A DNA stretch of 64,000 nucleotides from Pseudolactococcus piscium (GTDB lineage Bacteria; Bacillota; Bacilli; Lactobacillales; Streptococcaceae), in NCBI RefSeq assembly GCF_002441695.1, contig NZ_JXJW01000001.1:62001-126000 (forward strand), written 5' to 3'. Made by a program: the position numbers and the translations under genes. The notes beneath the pieces are model-generated. The model was not told the DNA's origin and made no database searches. It worked only from the letters and a program-made list of their open reading frames with translations. Below, in pieces: positions 8,867 to 18,930 of this stretch. Numbering within the stretch: the first letter of the stretch is position 1; the number at the start of each line of letters is the position of its first letter.

Positions 8867-10351
8867 TTATTTTAATAAGTCACGTTCTCTGTACCAAACA
8901 TCTGGTTGCCAGATCCAATTTGTGTCATATTTTTTGAGTAAGTTGAAACTTTCAACTGGTCCCATAGATCCAGCTGGATAATAATGTAGCGGTGCTTTAT
9001 CAGCTTGCCACGTATTCACAATTTTATCAATCAATGTCCAGGATGCTTTCACTTCCTGCCAACGACTAAAGTTTGTCACATCACCATTTAAGACATCATA
9101 AATCAACTTTTCGTAAGCCTCTGGAGAATTTCCGAGGGCATCTGCATCATGTCTGAAATCTAATTTAACAGGTTCGATAGAGAAGTGTTTGCCAACTTCT
9201 TTTCCGTTAACCTGTAATGAAAAGCCTTCTGTAGGTTGGATGTAAATCGTTAATATATTTGGTGTAACTGTCTGCTCGAAAATATTGGCATTATTTTTAA
9301 AAATAATATTAATGCGTGTACCCTTTTCTGTCAAGCGTTTGCCAGTTCTAAAGAAGAAGGGCACATCTTGGAAACGGTCAGTATCTACGAAAAAGACACC
9401 ACTAGCAAAGGTTTCTGTTTTAGATTGTGGCGCAACGTTTGGTTCGTCGATATAAGCTTGATAATCATGGTTATTGATTTGACCAGCTTGGTATTGACCA
9501 CGAATAAAGTTAGTATTAATTGCCTGTTCATCGGGTAAGCGTAAGCTCTCAAGCACTTTAATCTTTTCAGGTAAGACATCCGCACTTGAAAATGAAGCAG
9601 GTTTATCCATGGCAAGAATGGAGAGGACTTGTAGGATATGGTTTTGTACCATATCTTTAAGTGCGCCGGATTGGTCATAATAGCCACCGCGGTCCTCAAC
9701 ACCAATCGATTCAGCAAAGGTAATTTGGATATTATCGATAAATTCTTTGTTCCAAACATGTTCAAACAAGATATTAGCAAAACGAACAGCGAAAATATTT
9801 TGAATCATTTCTTTACCAAGATAATGGTCAATTCTAAAAATCTGATTCTCGTTAAAGGTTTCAGATAAGGCCTGATTGAGTTGCTTTGCTGTCTCTAGAT
9901 CAGTTCCGAAAGGCTTCTCTATGATCAATCTTTCAAAGCCTTGCCCATCCACAATATGCTCAGATTTTAGATGATCTGCAATTGTCCCAAAAAATTCTGG
10001 CGCCATAGCCAAAAAGAAAACTTTATTATGCTCGGTTTGATAGGTAGCAGAGAGCTCATCCTGCAATTTTTTTAAGGTGGCATAGTGTTCAGCATCCTGA
10101 ACATCATGACTTTGATAGTAAAAATGTGAGGCAAATGTTTTGGCTTGCGTTTCAGATACAGCTAAATCTGAGATGGATTCAAGCACAATACCCTCAAAAT
10201 AGGCCTTTGTCCATGGTCTACGTGCGGTACCAATCACGGCAAAATTTTCTGCTAAAATACCAGACTTATAAAGGCGAAACAGTGAAGGATAAAGTTTACG
10301 CTTTGCTAAATCTCCACTTGCGCCAAAAATTGTGATGACTACTTTACTCAT
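8867..10351 (-). CDS. zwf: Glucose-6-phosphate 1-dehydrogenase
   Basis: 494 residues, typical for Zwf. It oxidises glucose 6-phosphate to 6-phosphogluconolactone with NADP+, the entry to the oxidative pentose phosphate pathway. The N-terminal ITIFGASGDLAKRK nucleotide-binding motif and the active-site RIDHYLGKE are intact, as is the C-terminal FRTGKRL segment. The frame is open for another 34 codons upstream, but ATG 10351 is preceded by GGGAGAA at 10361-10365 and gives the canonical N-terminus. It is transcribed alone and shares its terminator with kimA. Confidence 0.95.
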   Translation of the reverse strand: MSKVVITIFGASGDLAKRKLYPSLFRLYKSGILAENFAVIGTARRPWTKAYFEGIVLESISDLAVSETQAKTFASHFYYQSHDVQDAEHYATLKKLQDELSATYQTEHNKVFFLAMAPEFFGTIADHLKSEHIVDGQGFERLIIEKPFGTDLETAKQLNQALSETFNENQIFRIDHYLGKEMIQNIFAVRFANILFEHVWNKEFIDNIQITFAESIGVEDRGGYYDQSGALKDMVQNHILQVLSILAMDKPASFSSADVLPEKIKVLESLRLPDEQAINTNFIRGQYQAGQINNHDYQAYIDEPNVAPQSKTETFASGVFFVDTDRFQDVPFFFRTGKRLTEKGTRINIIFKNNANIFEQTVTPNILTIYIQPTEGFSLQVNGKEVGKHFSIEPVKLDFRHDADALGNSPEAYEKLIYDVLNGDVTNFSRWQEVKASWTLIDKIVNTWQADKAPLHYYPAGSMGPVESFNLLKKYDTNWIWQPDVWYRERDLLK

Positions 10352-10406
10352 ATATTGATTTCTCCCAAAATTCTTTTTAGCTCTTCTAATTATATCAAAA
10401 ATTCCG

Positions 10407-11213
10407 TCAAAAGGTCCGATATACGTATGGATTAGCCGGTTTTTTGACCTCATTAATCTTTTGTGGCTTGATAATTGGTATTTCTCTCTTGAATGGTGTA
10501 TAGTAGGCCATTTGAATTTGGCCAGTTATCTCTATCCAGGTATTATTAGGATAGGCCTTACCATCAGTTAACGTTCGTAGACCGAAAACGCCAGAGTCAG
10601 CGATACAATGGATAATACCAAATCTAAAGAGGAATTGTGCATCGGGAGTGGTCGGGTCATTATAGACAAAGCCAGTATAGGTAACTGTTTTGCCCTCAAA
10701 TGTACCAGGGAAGTTATAAATCAACTCCATAATTTCCATATAATTATCAGTTGTGATATTAATGGTAGATTTGTTTTCATAGGTTGCCAACTCTTTTTTC
10801 ATTATTTTGTCATAAACAGACTTGGTAAAGTAGAGGCTGGTATTTGGCTGAAGATATTGAATTTGAGTCCCATCAGAACTATCTCCCGATCCTTCTGCCA
10901 AAGGGAAGTTAAAGCCCTTAGCAGAGACGATGGTAGCATCCAGTGTTTTAGACGGGATGAGAATGCTAGATAAAATTGGTGTCGCAAGTAACAGTAGGGC
11001 AAATGCTCTCGCTAAGGCTGAGTTGATATGACTGTGCGTTTTAGCATGCCGCATCCAGTTAATCAGCTGAACAAGTGCGAAAAGTAAAGAAAGTAAGGCA
11101 GATAGTACCGCTAGGTAGCTATAGTGGGTATTGATGTACTGATTCAGTTTTCCAGTGAGTTGTAAGTACATCATCAGCTCAAAATAGCCAGATAAAATCA
11201 AGAATCGGATCAT
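10407..11213 (-). CDS. YcgQ-like membrane-anchored protein (TIGR03943/DUF1980 type)
   Basis: 268 residues. Two hydrophobic segments lie in the first ~100 residues, then an outward-facing domain that includes YTGFVYNDP, FRFGIIHCIADSGVFGL and WIEITGQI, the pattern of the TIGR03943/YcgQ family. The start overlaps the stop of the permease gene by 4 nt, so the two are co-translated. YcgQ/YcgR pairs are linked to metal, probably zinc, homeostasis in some Firmicutes; here that is inference, helped by HAKTHSH between the two membrane segments. Confidence 0.75.
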   Translation of the reverse strand: MIRFLILSGYFELMMYLQLTGKLNQYINTHYSYLAVLSALLSLLFALVQLINWMRHAKTHSHINSALARAFALLLLATPILSSILIPSKTLDATIVSAKGFNFPLAEGSGDSSDGTQIQYLQPNTSLYFTKSVYDKIMKKELATYENKSTINITTDNYMEIMELIYNFPGTFEGKTVTYTGFVYNDPTTPDAQFLFRFGIIHCIADSGVFGLRTLTDGKAYPNNTWIEITGQIQMAYYTPFKREIPIIKPQKINEVKKPANPYVYRTF

Positions 11214-12109
11214 AGTAAGCTTACCCCCATACTGATTGTCAACACAAGAAGTGAAATCGCAATCACATAGCGGACGATAAATTTAGTCTTGAAGTAATGC
11301 TTCATCATCAATAAATTTTTAATATCAACGACAGGGCCAAATAAAAGAAAAGCAATAATAGGTGCAGTCCCAAATAGGCTGAGTAGGCTAGCACCGATAA
11401 AGGCATCTGCCTCGCTACATAATGAGAGTAGGAAAGCAAACAGCATCATCAGCAAGATTGCAACAACGGGGCGATGTGTAAAGGTCGTTAATAATCTCGT
11501 TGGGACAAAGACTTGAATTGAGGCAGCAATTAAACTACCGAAAATCAGATAGCGTCCTGTGTCGAAGAACTCATCGACTGCATGCGTCAAGGCAGACCAA
11601 AGCTTTTGCCAGGGTGTCAGCTTAGCGACATGGTGCATATGGTTATGAGGTGTTGGTGTTTCTAGCAAAATGGGATCATCAAACTTATAGGCTAAAATTA
11701 AGCCAACCACTAGGGCAATGATAACAGCGCCTAAAAATCGAAAGAGGACAAATTTGAATGAGTTACCAAAAGCGACAAAGGTAGCAAATAAGACCACAGG
11801 GTTGATGATTGGTGCAGCAATTAGAAAGGGAATACCAGTATAAGTTGGCACTTTCTTCTCTAAAAATCGGTTAATGATTGGGACGATACCACATTCACAT
11901 GATGGAAAGAAAAATCCAGCAAAAATACCGACAAGCACACGTAGGAAACGATTACGAGGTAGAAATTTAGCCACCAAGCTAGGCGACAAATAAGTCTCAA
12001 TCACACCAGCAACCAAGCAACCGAATAGGACGAATGGCAAAGCTTCTATAATAATCGACAGAAAAATTGCCGCTAGCTGAGACCAGACGTCAGGAAGATT
12101 ATTTAACAT
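11210..12109 (-). CDS. YcgR-like permease (DUF318/ArsP-type)
   Basis: 299 residues with about eight hydrophobic segments in two similar halves. The FFPSCECGIVPI motif and the later LLSLCSEADAFIGAS are the paired cysteine-containing motifs of predicted permease family DUF318. A cytoplasmic loop contains HNHMHH, a likely metal-binding cluster. The gene overlaps the small upstream gene by 11 nt and the downstream YcgQ-like gene by 4 nt, so the three form one operon. The substrate is unknown; a metal or metalloid is a reasonable guess from the family and the histidines. Confidence 0.75.
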   Translation of the reverse strand: MLNNLPDVWSQLAAIFLSIIIEALPFVLFGCLVAGVIETYLSPSLVAKFLPRNRFLRVLVGIFAGFFFPSCECGIVPIINRFLEKKVPTYTGIPFLIAAPIINPVVLFATFVAFGNSFKFVLFRFLGAVIIALVVGLILAYKFDDPILLETPTPHNHMHHVAKLTPWQKLWSALTHAVDEFFDTGRYLIFGSLIAASIQVFVPTRLLTTFTHRPVVAILLMMLFAFLLSLCSEADAFIGASLLSLFGTAPIIAFLLFGPVVDIKNLLMMKHYFKTKFIVRYVIAISLLVLTISMGVSLL

Positions 12110-12302
12110 CTTTAGGACGCTCTATATCAGGTCTAGGTAAATCAGTATTGAATTGTTTCAGAAAATCTTCTGGTGTTTTCACGGATTTATCAGAAGTTTT
12201 TTCAATTTTTTCTATGTCTGTGAAGACGACCTGAGGTGGTAAGACAGCTAAGTCACCTAAGACTTTGTCCAGATCATCGCGTTTTTTAAAGGTTAATGCC
12301 AT
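12099..12302 (-). CDS. Small hypothetical protein, 67 aa (possibly SPJ_0845 family)
   Basis: First gene of the three-gene minus-strand operon. It is charged and soluble, starts MALTFKKRDDLDKVLGDLAVLP and has a proline/lysine-rich tail. It recalls a small protein conserved in streptococci (SPJ_0845-like), but I hold that match loosely. The 11-nt overlap with the YcgR-like permease argues that it is translated. Its function is unknown. Confidence 0.6.
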   Translation of the reverse strand: MALTFKKRDDLDKVLGDLAVLPPQVVFTDIEKIEKTSDKSVKTPEDFLKQFNTDLPRPDIERPKDVK

Positions 12303-12509
12303 TTTTTCTCTTTTCTATATAAAGTGATAGTTATAGTTTACACCATTTTCATTAAAAATAGCTTATAGTAAACAAAAAGTATCTTTTATGCCAAACTACT
12401 TGCTTTTTTTCAAAAAACCTATATAATTATATAGTAATGGTAGATTGTCGTATTGCGCAGTCTGTCTAAAAAAAAACTTATTTTTTATTCTAAAGGAGAC
12501 ATTTTTAAA

Positions 12510-13706
<1,197 letters not shown>

Positions 13707-13755
13707 TACATTTTAGACTTCCAAATAATCTATTTATTGGTCGGACAATAAATAG

Positions 13756-13791
13756 AAAAAGCATTCAGATATAATCTGAGTGCTTTTTTTG
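13756..13791 (+). terminator. Terminator after tuf
   Basis: GCATTCAGAT...ATCTGAGTGC stem with a short loop and a T7 run. Confidence 0.9.
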
Positions 13792-13822
13792 TTAGTATTT
13801 TTAGCTGCATAAGAAGTTAAAT

Positions 13823-13852
13823 AAAAAACAGCCAAAGCTTGGCTGTTTAGTT
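13823..13852 (-). terminator. Terminator overlapping the stop of the DUF1831 gene
   Basis: On the minus strand AAACAGCCAAGC/GCTTGGCTGTTT is followed by T-rich sequence. The stem contains the stop codon of the DUF1831 gene, ending the prs-iscS-DUF1831 transcript. Confidence 0.8.
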
Positions 13853-14191
13853 TGCTTTTTTAAAGACACCACGGTCGACAAGTGCATTCATTTGGAAATA
13901 GAATTTGTCTTGAATCATTTTATTTTCAGGTGATTTAAAGATATTGATATGTCTGAGTCCAGCCTTATCTGTAATCGATAGTTTAAAACCAGTCAGGTCG
14001 GAATTGACGATGATTTTTAACAAGGGACCGTCTCCAGAGTTTGGGACTTGTTCAAGTATACGAGATAATTCGAAATTACCGATTTTGTTTTTCATAAATG
14101 TTGTATCCATTAGTGTGTACTTTTTGATTGAGTCAGAAAGCTGATACGTATCCTTGCAATCATCAAGATGTTTTTCGGTTATAAATGCCAT
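13847..14191 (-). CDS. DUF1831 family protein, iscS partner
   Basis: 114 residues, soluble, with no membrane segment. The pattern and the place directly after a cysteine desulfurase gene fit DUF1831, a small family found beside NifS/IscS-type genes in lactic acid bacteria. It may help sulfur transfer or Fe-S/thiolated-tRNA synthesis; this rests only on context. It is third in the prs-iscS transcript, 59 nt after iscS. Confidence 0.75.
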   Translation of the reverse strand: MAFITEKHLDDCKDTYQLSDSIKKYTLMDTTFMKNKIGNFELSRILEQVPNSGDGPLLKIIVNSDLTGFKLSITDKAGLRHINIFKSPENKMIQDKFYFQMNALVDRGVFKKAN

Positions 14192-14250
14192 ATTAAGTCA
14201 CTGCACAGGTAGACTAATTATCGGTGCAGTAGCTCCTTTCTTATAGAAGG

Positions 14251-15375
14251 TTAGTTACGAGATAAAATAGAGGTTAAGATATTCATGAATTCGGTCAGCT
14301 CATCCAGTGTATTTAACTCTGAAAATGACACTCTGACAGATTCTTTAAGCTTAGCAGAATCAGACCCATAAATGGCTGTGAGAACATGAGATGGTGCGAT
14401 ATCGCCTGCAGTACAAGCAGATCCTGTTGAAATAGCAACGCCTTGCAAATCGAGTTTCATCAGTAATAAGTCCTGGTTAATCCCAGGGAAGCCTAGATTA
14501 ATGATGTGTGGCATGTTTAGCTCACCAAACTGATTCAGGTAAAAATGAAACCCATCAAGTTTTGATAAAAAATATGTACTTAACTCGGCTACTTTTGCAT
14601 CATTTTCGGCCATCTTTTGATGGGCAATCGACAAGGCTTTAGCCATGCCAACAATGCCCACGATATTCTCAGTGCCAGCACGTCTTTTTTCTTCCTGTTC
14701 GCCACCATGTATCAGCGGATCCATGACTAGGTTATTCTGGTAAAGAAAGCCGACGCCTTTAGGGCCATGAAATTTATGGGCAGCAGCAGTCAACAAGTCA
14801 ATCCCTAACTCGCTTGGATGAATGGGAAGTTTACCAATAACTTGAACAGCATCTACATGATAGACTGCTTGGTGAGCGCCAACACCCTTAGCGATATCTG
14901 CTATCGGTAAGATTTGGCCAGTTTCGTTATTTGCATACATGGTGGAGACCAGAATCGTATCATCTCTAAGCTCATTCAGTATCGAATCTGCGGTTATACT
15001 ACCAGTTGTATTTGGATTAACAATCGTGATGTCAAACCCATGCTTATCTTTCAGGTATGCAAAGGCATGCAGGACAGAATGATGTTCTATTGCTGTGGTA
15101 ATGAGGTGCTTTCCTTTGTACTGATTGGCCAAAGCATAGCCGATGATCGCTTGATTATTCGCTTCTGATCCACCTGATGTGAAAATTAATTGGCGACTAG
15201 GTATAGCGAGTATAGCTGCGATGTCATCGCGTGATTGTCGGATTATTTTTGCTGCTGCTCTGCCTGCACGATGAATGCTGGAGGGATTTCCGAAGGTGTC
15301 AGTTGCGACATCAAACATCTCTTTCACAACTTCAGGTAGCAGTGGCGTTGTTGCAGCATTATCTAGATATATAAT
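14251..15375 (-). CDS. Cysteine desulfurase (NifS/IscS type), apparent AUU start
   Basis: 374 residues from the proposed start. It takes sulfur from cysteine as an enzyme-bound persulfide for Fe-S clusters and tRNA thiolation. The PLP lysine lies in AAHKFHGPKG and the catalytic cysteine in STGSACTAGD. The first usual start codons (GTG 15327, ATG 15318) would remove the conserved YLDNAATTPL motif, which is encoded in frame just upstream. That longer frame has no ATG, GTG or TTG. It begins after AAAGGAGG (15383-15390) and a 7-nt spacer with ATT at 15375, followed by IYLDNAATTP. ATT stands where relatives have ATG. It follows prs in the same operon. Confidence 0.85.
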   Translation of the reverse strand: MIYLDNAATTPLLPEVVKEMFDVATDTFGNPSSIHRAGRAAAKIIRQSRDDIAAILAIPSRQLIFTSGGSEANNQAIIGYALANQYKGKHLITTAIEHHSVLHAFAYLKDKHGFDITIVNPNTTGSITADSILNELRDDTILVSTMYANNETGQILPIADIAKGVGAHQAVYHVDAVQVIGKLPIHPSELGIDLLTAAAHKFHGPKGVGFLYQNNLVMDPLIHGGEQEEKRRAGTENIVGIVGMAKALSIAHQKMAENDAKVAELSTYFLSKLDGFHFYLNQFGELNMPHIINLGFPGINQDLLLMKLDLQGVAISTGSACTAGDIAPSHVLTAIYGSDSAKLKESVRVSFSELNTLDELTEFMNILTSILSRN

Positions 15376-15425
15376 TTGTGCCCCTCCTTTTGGAAATAGT
15401 AAGCAACATATAGCTGATTAAAAGA

Positions 15426-16391
15426 TTAGTCTGCTGATTTATTGTATTGGAAGAGTGGACTAACTGGTTTGTTTTCATGAATACGAATGATCGCGTGTGC
15501 AAGTAAAGGTGCTGCACTCAAGTACTTAATCATCTCTGGTTTAGGTGTTTCGGTTTTCACTGAATCTGTCACAAGGACCTCAGAAATGCCAGATGCGTTC
15601 AAACGGTTAGCAGCACCTGGTGTAAATAGACCATGTGAGGCAACTGCAAATATTTCTTTAGCACCGGCATTTTTAGCGATGACTGATGCATTTGAAAAAG
15701 TTTTGCCAGTATTTAAAATATCGTCTATCAAAATGACATTTTTGTTTTTAACATCACCAATGATATAGCCGTTTTCGCGATTTTGATCATCATTGGCATA
15801 GTCCACGATAGCAAGCGGGCTTTCAAGATATTCAGCAAGTGAACGGGCACGCTTAATGCCCGAATTTTTCGGTGCAACGACGACAACGTCATCGCCAACC
15901 AATCCTTTTTCTTGGTAATATTCAGCAAATAATGGCACAGTGAAGAGATTATCTGCAGGGATATCAAAGAATCCTTGGACTTGTACTGCATGTAAGTCTA
16001 TGGTCAAAATACGATCAGCACCAGCTTTTGTCAGCATATTAGCCACTAATTTAGCAGTAATCGGTTCGCGTGGTGAAGCTGTTCTATCCTGGCGTGCATA
16101 GCCATAGTAAGGCATCACGACATTGACAGAGTTAGCACTTGCGCGCTTACAAGCATCTATCATAATCAAAAGTTCCCATAAGTAAGTATTGACGGGATAA
16201 GAAGTTGATTGGATGATAAAAATGTCAAAACCACGGACACTTTCTTCTATGTTAATTTGAATTTCCCCATCAGAGAATTGTTTTGAAGAAATTTTACCCA
16301 GTGGGATACCAGAAGTAGTTGAAATCTTTTGTGCTAATTCTAAATTTGAGTTCAGTGAGAAGAGTTTGATCGCCTTGTCTTTGTCAGTCAT
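15426..16391 (-). CDS. prs: Ribose-phosphate pyrophosphokinase
   Basis: 321 residues. It makes PRPP from ribose 5-phosphate and ATP for nucleotide, histidine and tryptophan synthesis. The YGYARQDR motif, the PRPP loop ([13 protein letters not shown]) and the FSDGEIQI flexible-loop region are in place. Start ATG 16391 gives the normal N-terminus. iscS follows 50 nt after the stop on the same strand without a terminator. Many lactic acid bacteria carry two prs genes; whether this is the only copy cannot be told here. Confidence 0.93.
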   Translation of the reverse strand: MTDKDKAIKLFSLNSNLELAQKISTTSGIPLGKISSKQFSDGEIQINIEESVRGFDIFIIQSTSYPVNTYLWELLIMIDACKRASANSVNVVMPYYGYARQDRTASPREPITAKLVANMLTKAGADRILTIDLHAVQVQGFFDIPADNLFTVPLFAEYYQEKGLVGDDVVVVAPKNSGIKRARSLAEYLESPLAIVDYANDDQNRENGYIIGDVKNKNVILIDDILNTGKTFSNASVIAKNAGAKEIFAVASHGLFTPGAANRLNASGISEVLVTDSVKTETPKPEMIKYLSAAPLLAHAIIRIHENKPVSPLFQYNKSAD

Positions 16392-16545
16392 TTTTGTCCA
16401 TTTCTACAAATAAATTTACTGATTCCATTTTACCAAAAAAAACAGTAAATTAGTAGTCCCATCTATACGCATTGTCATTTTAGAGAAGGATTTTAGGGCT
16501 AGCTAGTAGGCAGCTGCCTAATCAGCAGTTAGGTTAGGTTACCAG

Positions 16546-16570
16546 TTTTTATAGGTGGTATCGCGCCTCC
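16546..16570 (+). other. T-box-like sequence, probably a remnant
   Basis: AGGTGGTATCGCG at 16553-16565 differs by one base from the T-box core AGGTGGTACCGCG. No terminator with a T-run follows, no clear specifier stem precedes it, and a separate promoter starts 23 nt later. It looks like a decayed T-box leader or a chance match. Confidence 0.35.
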
Positions 16571-16588
16571 TTAGGTTTCAGTCATTGC

Positions 16589-16617
16589 TTGACTTTAAAA
16601 TATAGACGTGATAAGAT
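16589..16617 (+). promoter_or_regulatory. Promoter for the two-repeat lipoprotein gene
   Basis: TTGACT (16589-16594), 17 nt, TAAGAT (16612-16617). Transcription would start about 65 nt before the ATG. A GGGG-type Shine-Dalgarno (AAAAAGGGG) precedes the start. Confidence 0.65.
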
Positions 16618-16688
16618 AAATCATGTAAACGATTGCAGAAATATACTCTGTTATCGGTGGATTGTAATTTAAAAAGGGGTCTTATTTT

Positions 16689-17807
16689 ATGAAAAAATCA
16701 AAACTTATCTCATTGCTTGCAGTATCGGCACTTTCTGTGACGTTTTTAACTGCATGTGGTGGATCAACTGAAAAAAAAGCAGATGACAAAACAACTGAAA
16801 AAACTGCAGAAGCTTTCACTGGTGCTACGCGTGGAACTGACAAATTTGACACATTATCAAAAGCATTTGCTGCAAACGGTGCTTGGTTAAACGGTGTGAC
16901 TAAGGATATTGATGCATCAGGTAAAACTTTAACAGTAGACGGTTTATTTTCTGGTGACGGTCTTGTAAAACGTGAGCTTGCACTATATAAGTCAGGTGCC
17001 GATAATAAACCAGTTGAAACGTATACGTTGACTATTGGTAAAGTCGTTGTCAAATCACCTGGTTTCATCATTGCTCAAGGGACAGTTAAAGGTGATGTTT
17101 ATGTCAATGCGACAGGCTTTAACATGAAAGGGACTGGTAAAATAGACGGTAACTTGATTTTTGCCTCTGATGCCCTTAAAACTGCCTATGAAGCACTCCC
17201 AGCTGATGACAAGGGGACTGTTACAGGTTCAGTTAAAGTAGAAGCAGCGACTGTTGTAGGTGTTAAACCAGGTCAGATTTCTGTAGCTGCTAAGGGTGGC
17301 GCAATCTCTTATGTTAAAGTGAGTGATGTCAAAGCTGGTGCAACAAAAGGCACAGAGAAATTTACAGTATTATCAGATACATTAGGTAAATCAGGCGCTT
17401 GGTTAGCTGCAGCAAAAACAGATATTGATGCGTCTGGTAAAACACTTACGATTGATGGCATGTTCATCGGATCTAAAGGTGAGATTGCTAGAAAAGTAGC
17501 ACTATACACACAAAATGATAAACACCAAGTGACAAAAACATTTACGTTGACACTTGATAAATTGATTGTGAATTCACCTTATACTGTGATTGCTAATGGC
17601 ATCATTAAAGGGGATGTTTACGTATCAAAATCAGCGGCTGGTTTTGCTGCTCAAAACGCCAAAGATACATCTGATATGCAAGTCACTGCAAAAATTGATG
17701 GTAATCTTTACTTTGCAACACAAGAACAACTTGATGCTTACAACAAACTTGCTGCAACTGCCAAGTATGACGTGACAGGTCAAACAGCTGTTAAAGCAGC
17801 GAATTAA
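16689..17807 (+). CDS. Lipoprotein with two ~145-residue repeats, function unknown
   Basis: 372 residues. A lipoprotein signal peptide ends in LTAC with the lipidated C23, followed by a charged linker. Two homologous units (about 44-185 and 216-369) each start GATRGTDKF/GATKGTEKF, continue with ANGAWL/KSGAWL and DIDASGKTLT, and end in beta-type stretches (IIAQGTVKGDVYVN / VIANGIIKGDVYVS, then KIDGNLIFA/KIDGNLYFA). The GDVYV and KIDGNL strands recall the short turns of bactofilin-like beta-helices, a weak resemblance. It should sit on the outside of the membrane. It has its own promoter and terminator. I cannot assign a function. Confidence 0.75.
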   Translation: MKKSKLISLLAVSALSVTFLTACGGSTEKKADDKTTEKTAEAFTGATRGTDKFDTLSKAFAANGAWLNGVTKDIDASGKTLTVDGLFSGDGLVKRELALYKSGADNKPVETYTLTIGKVVVKSPGFIIAQGTVKGDVYVNATGFNMKGTGKIDGNLIFASDALKTAYEALPADDKGTVTGSVKVEAATVVGVKPGQISVAAKGGAISYVKVSDVKAGATKGTEKFTVLSDTLGKSGAWLAAAKTDIDASGKTLTIDGMFIGSKGEIARKVALYTQNDKHQVTKTFTLTLDKLIVNSPYTVIANGIIKGDVYVSKSAAGFAAQNAKDTSDMQVTAKIDGNLYFATQEQLDAYNKLAATAKYDVTGQTAVKAAN

Positions 17808-17827
17808 TCGACGCTAAATCGTCTCGC

Positions 17828-17855
17828 AAAAAAACACTGTGAAGGTGTTTTTTTA
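17828..17855 (+). terminator. Terminator after lipoprotein gene
   Basis: AAAACAC-TGTGAA-GGTGTTTTTTT stem-loop with a T-run. Confidence 0.75.
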
Positions 17856-18090
17856 GTTGCGGACATAAGCAGTAGGTGCGCCAACTGGCTTAAGTGTTAG
17901 GTTAATCAGCAGCTGCGACAAGCCTAGATAGGCGGTTCGGACTAGTCTTGCTTAAAATCACCTTGCGTCGAGTTAAATCAAGCCTTTTTATGGTAAAATA
18001 GGATAATAATAAGTAGTGCTCTGTAGCTTTTTGGCGCAAAGTATGAATGAATCAAGACGAATTGATCATAAAAATAAAAGTGAGAATAAA

Positions 18091-18864
18091 ATGACTGACT
18101 ATACCTTTTCCCCAGAACTAGATGAGCGATTACGGGGCTTTATCTCGAAACCAGGTAATTTCATTGCTGATATTGGCTTTGTCCATGCTTTATTTGCCTA
18201 TCCACTTGTAGCAGTTGGGGAACAGTTTATCGTCCCAATCGAAGATAAATCAGTTATTCCTGTTTTTACAACATCAGAAGCAGTAGCAACTTTTCAAGAA
18301 CAGGTGGCAGAATCACTGACTTATGTCAATAAATCCTTTGTATCAGTTGTCGAAGACTTGATGAGCCAGGAATTTGATGCGATTGCCTTTAATCTACAAC
18401 CTGCTGGTCAAGATGCAAGTAATGCTACCATGTTACCTAGAGAGCATTTGATTACCTTCATCAATCGCTATACTGATGTCCTTAATAAATTATCTGATAA
18501 TGCTTCACTGCCGCTCTCTGAGCAGCATTTTCTCATGCCAGCCTTTACGAGACAAACAGCAGATGGTAGTGTATCTAGGATATTTGCGACCCTATCTAAC
18601 GCAGATGATGAGTCTTTTGTGCCTGTTTTCAGTAATATTTTGAGTTTTTCAAAATGGTACAATCATCCAGATTTTGGCATGCCTTTTCAGGACAGCAAAG
18701 GGATTGTCTTGACCTGGTGTCTAAGCGAATTAAAAGCGCCAAGCATGGGTGAAAATGAGTTAGAAGATGTACTAGGTGTAGCTGTAGACCCATTTGACGC
18801 ATCAGACTATGCCCAATCAATTATCTTGTGGCAAGATCTTGAAGCATCTGGAACGTCTAGTTAA
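18091..18864 (+). CDS. SseB-like protein (enhanced serine sensitivity family)
   Basis: 257 residues, soluble. An SseB-type N-terminal domain is suggested by the alternating pattern VPIEDKSVIPVFTTSEAV and the later FVPVFSNILSFSKWY. Start ATG 18091 (MTDYTFSPEL) is preferred; the frame is open further upstream but without a Shine-Dalgarno. It lies just before cysE and cysS, and SseB-like proteins are linked to serine effects in enterobacteria, so a role around serine/cysteine is possible but not shown. Confidence 0.6.
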   Translation: MTDYTFSPELDERLRGFISKPGNFIADIGFVHALFAYPLVAVGEQFIVPIEDKSVIPVFTTSEAVATFQEQVAESLTYVNKSFVSVVEDLMSQEFDAIAFNLQPAGQDASNATMLPREHLITFINRYTDVLNKLSDNASLPLSEQHFLMPAFTRQTADGSVSRIFATLSNADDESFVPVFSNILSFSKWYNHPDFGMPFQDSKGIVLTWCLSELKAPSMGENELEDVLGVAVDPFDASDYAQSIILWQDLEASGTSS

Positions 18865-18930
18865 TATTAAATAATCAGCACGGTTGTGTACCGCCTTTTC
18901 GAGAATAGGCGATGGGAGGTAGAGAGTAAA

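Noticed and set aside
10352-10453. An extended N-terminus of Zwf from 10453
   Set aside because: It would overlap the YcgQ-like gene, has no homology to Zwf, and a good ribosome binding site stands before ATG 10351.
12453-12509. A 19-residue extension of EF-Tu
   Set aside because: The Shine-Dalgarno and the universal [14 protein letters not shown] start place the beginning at 12510.
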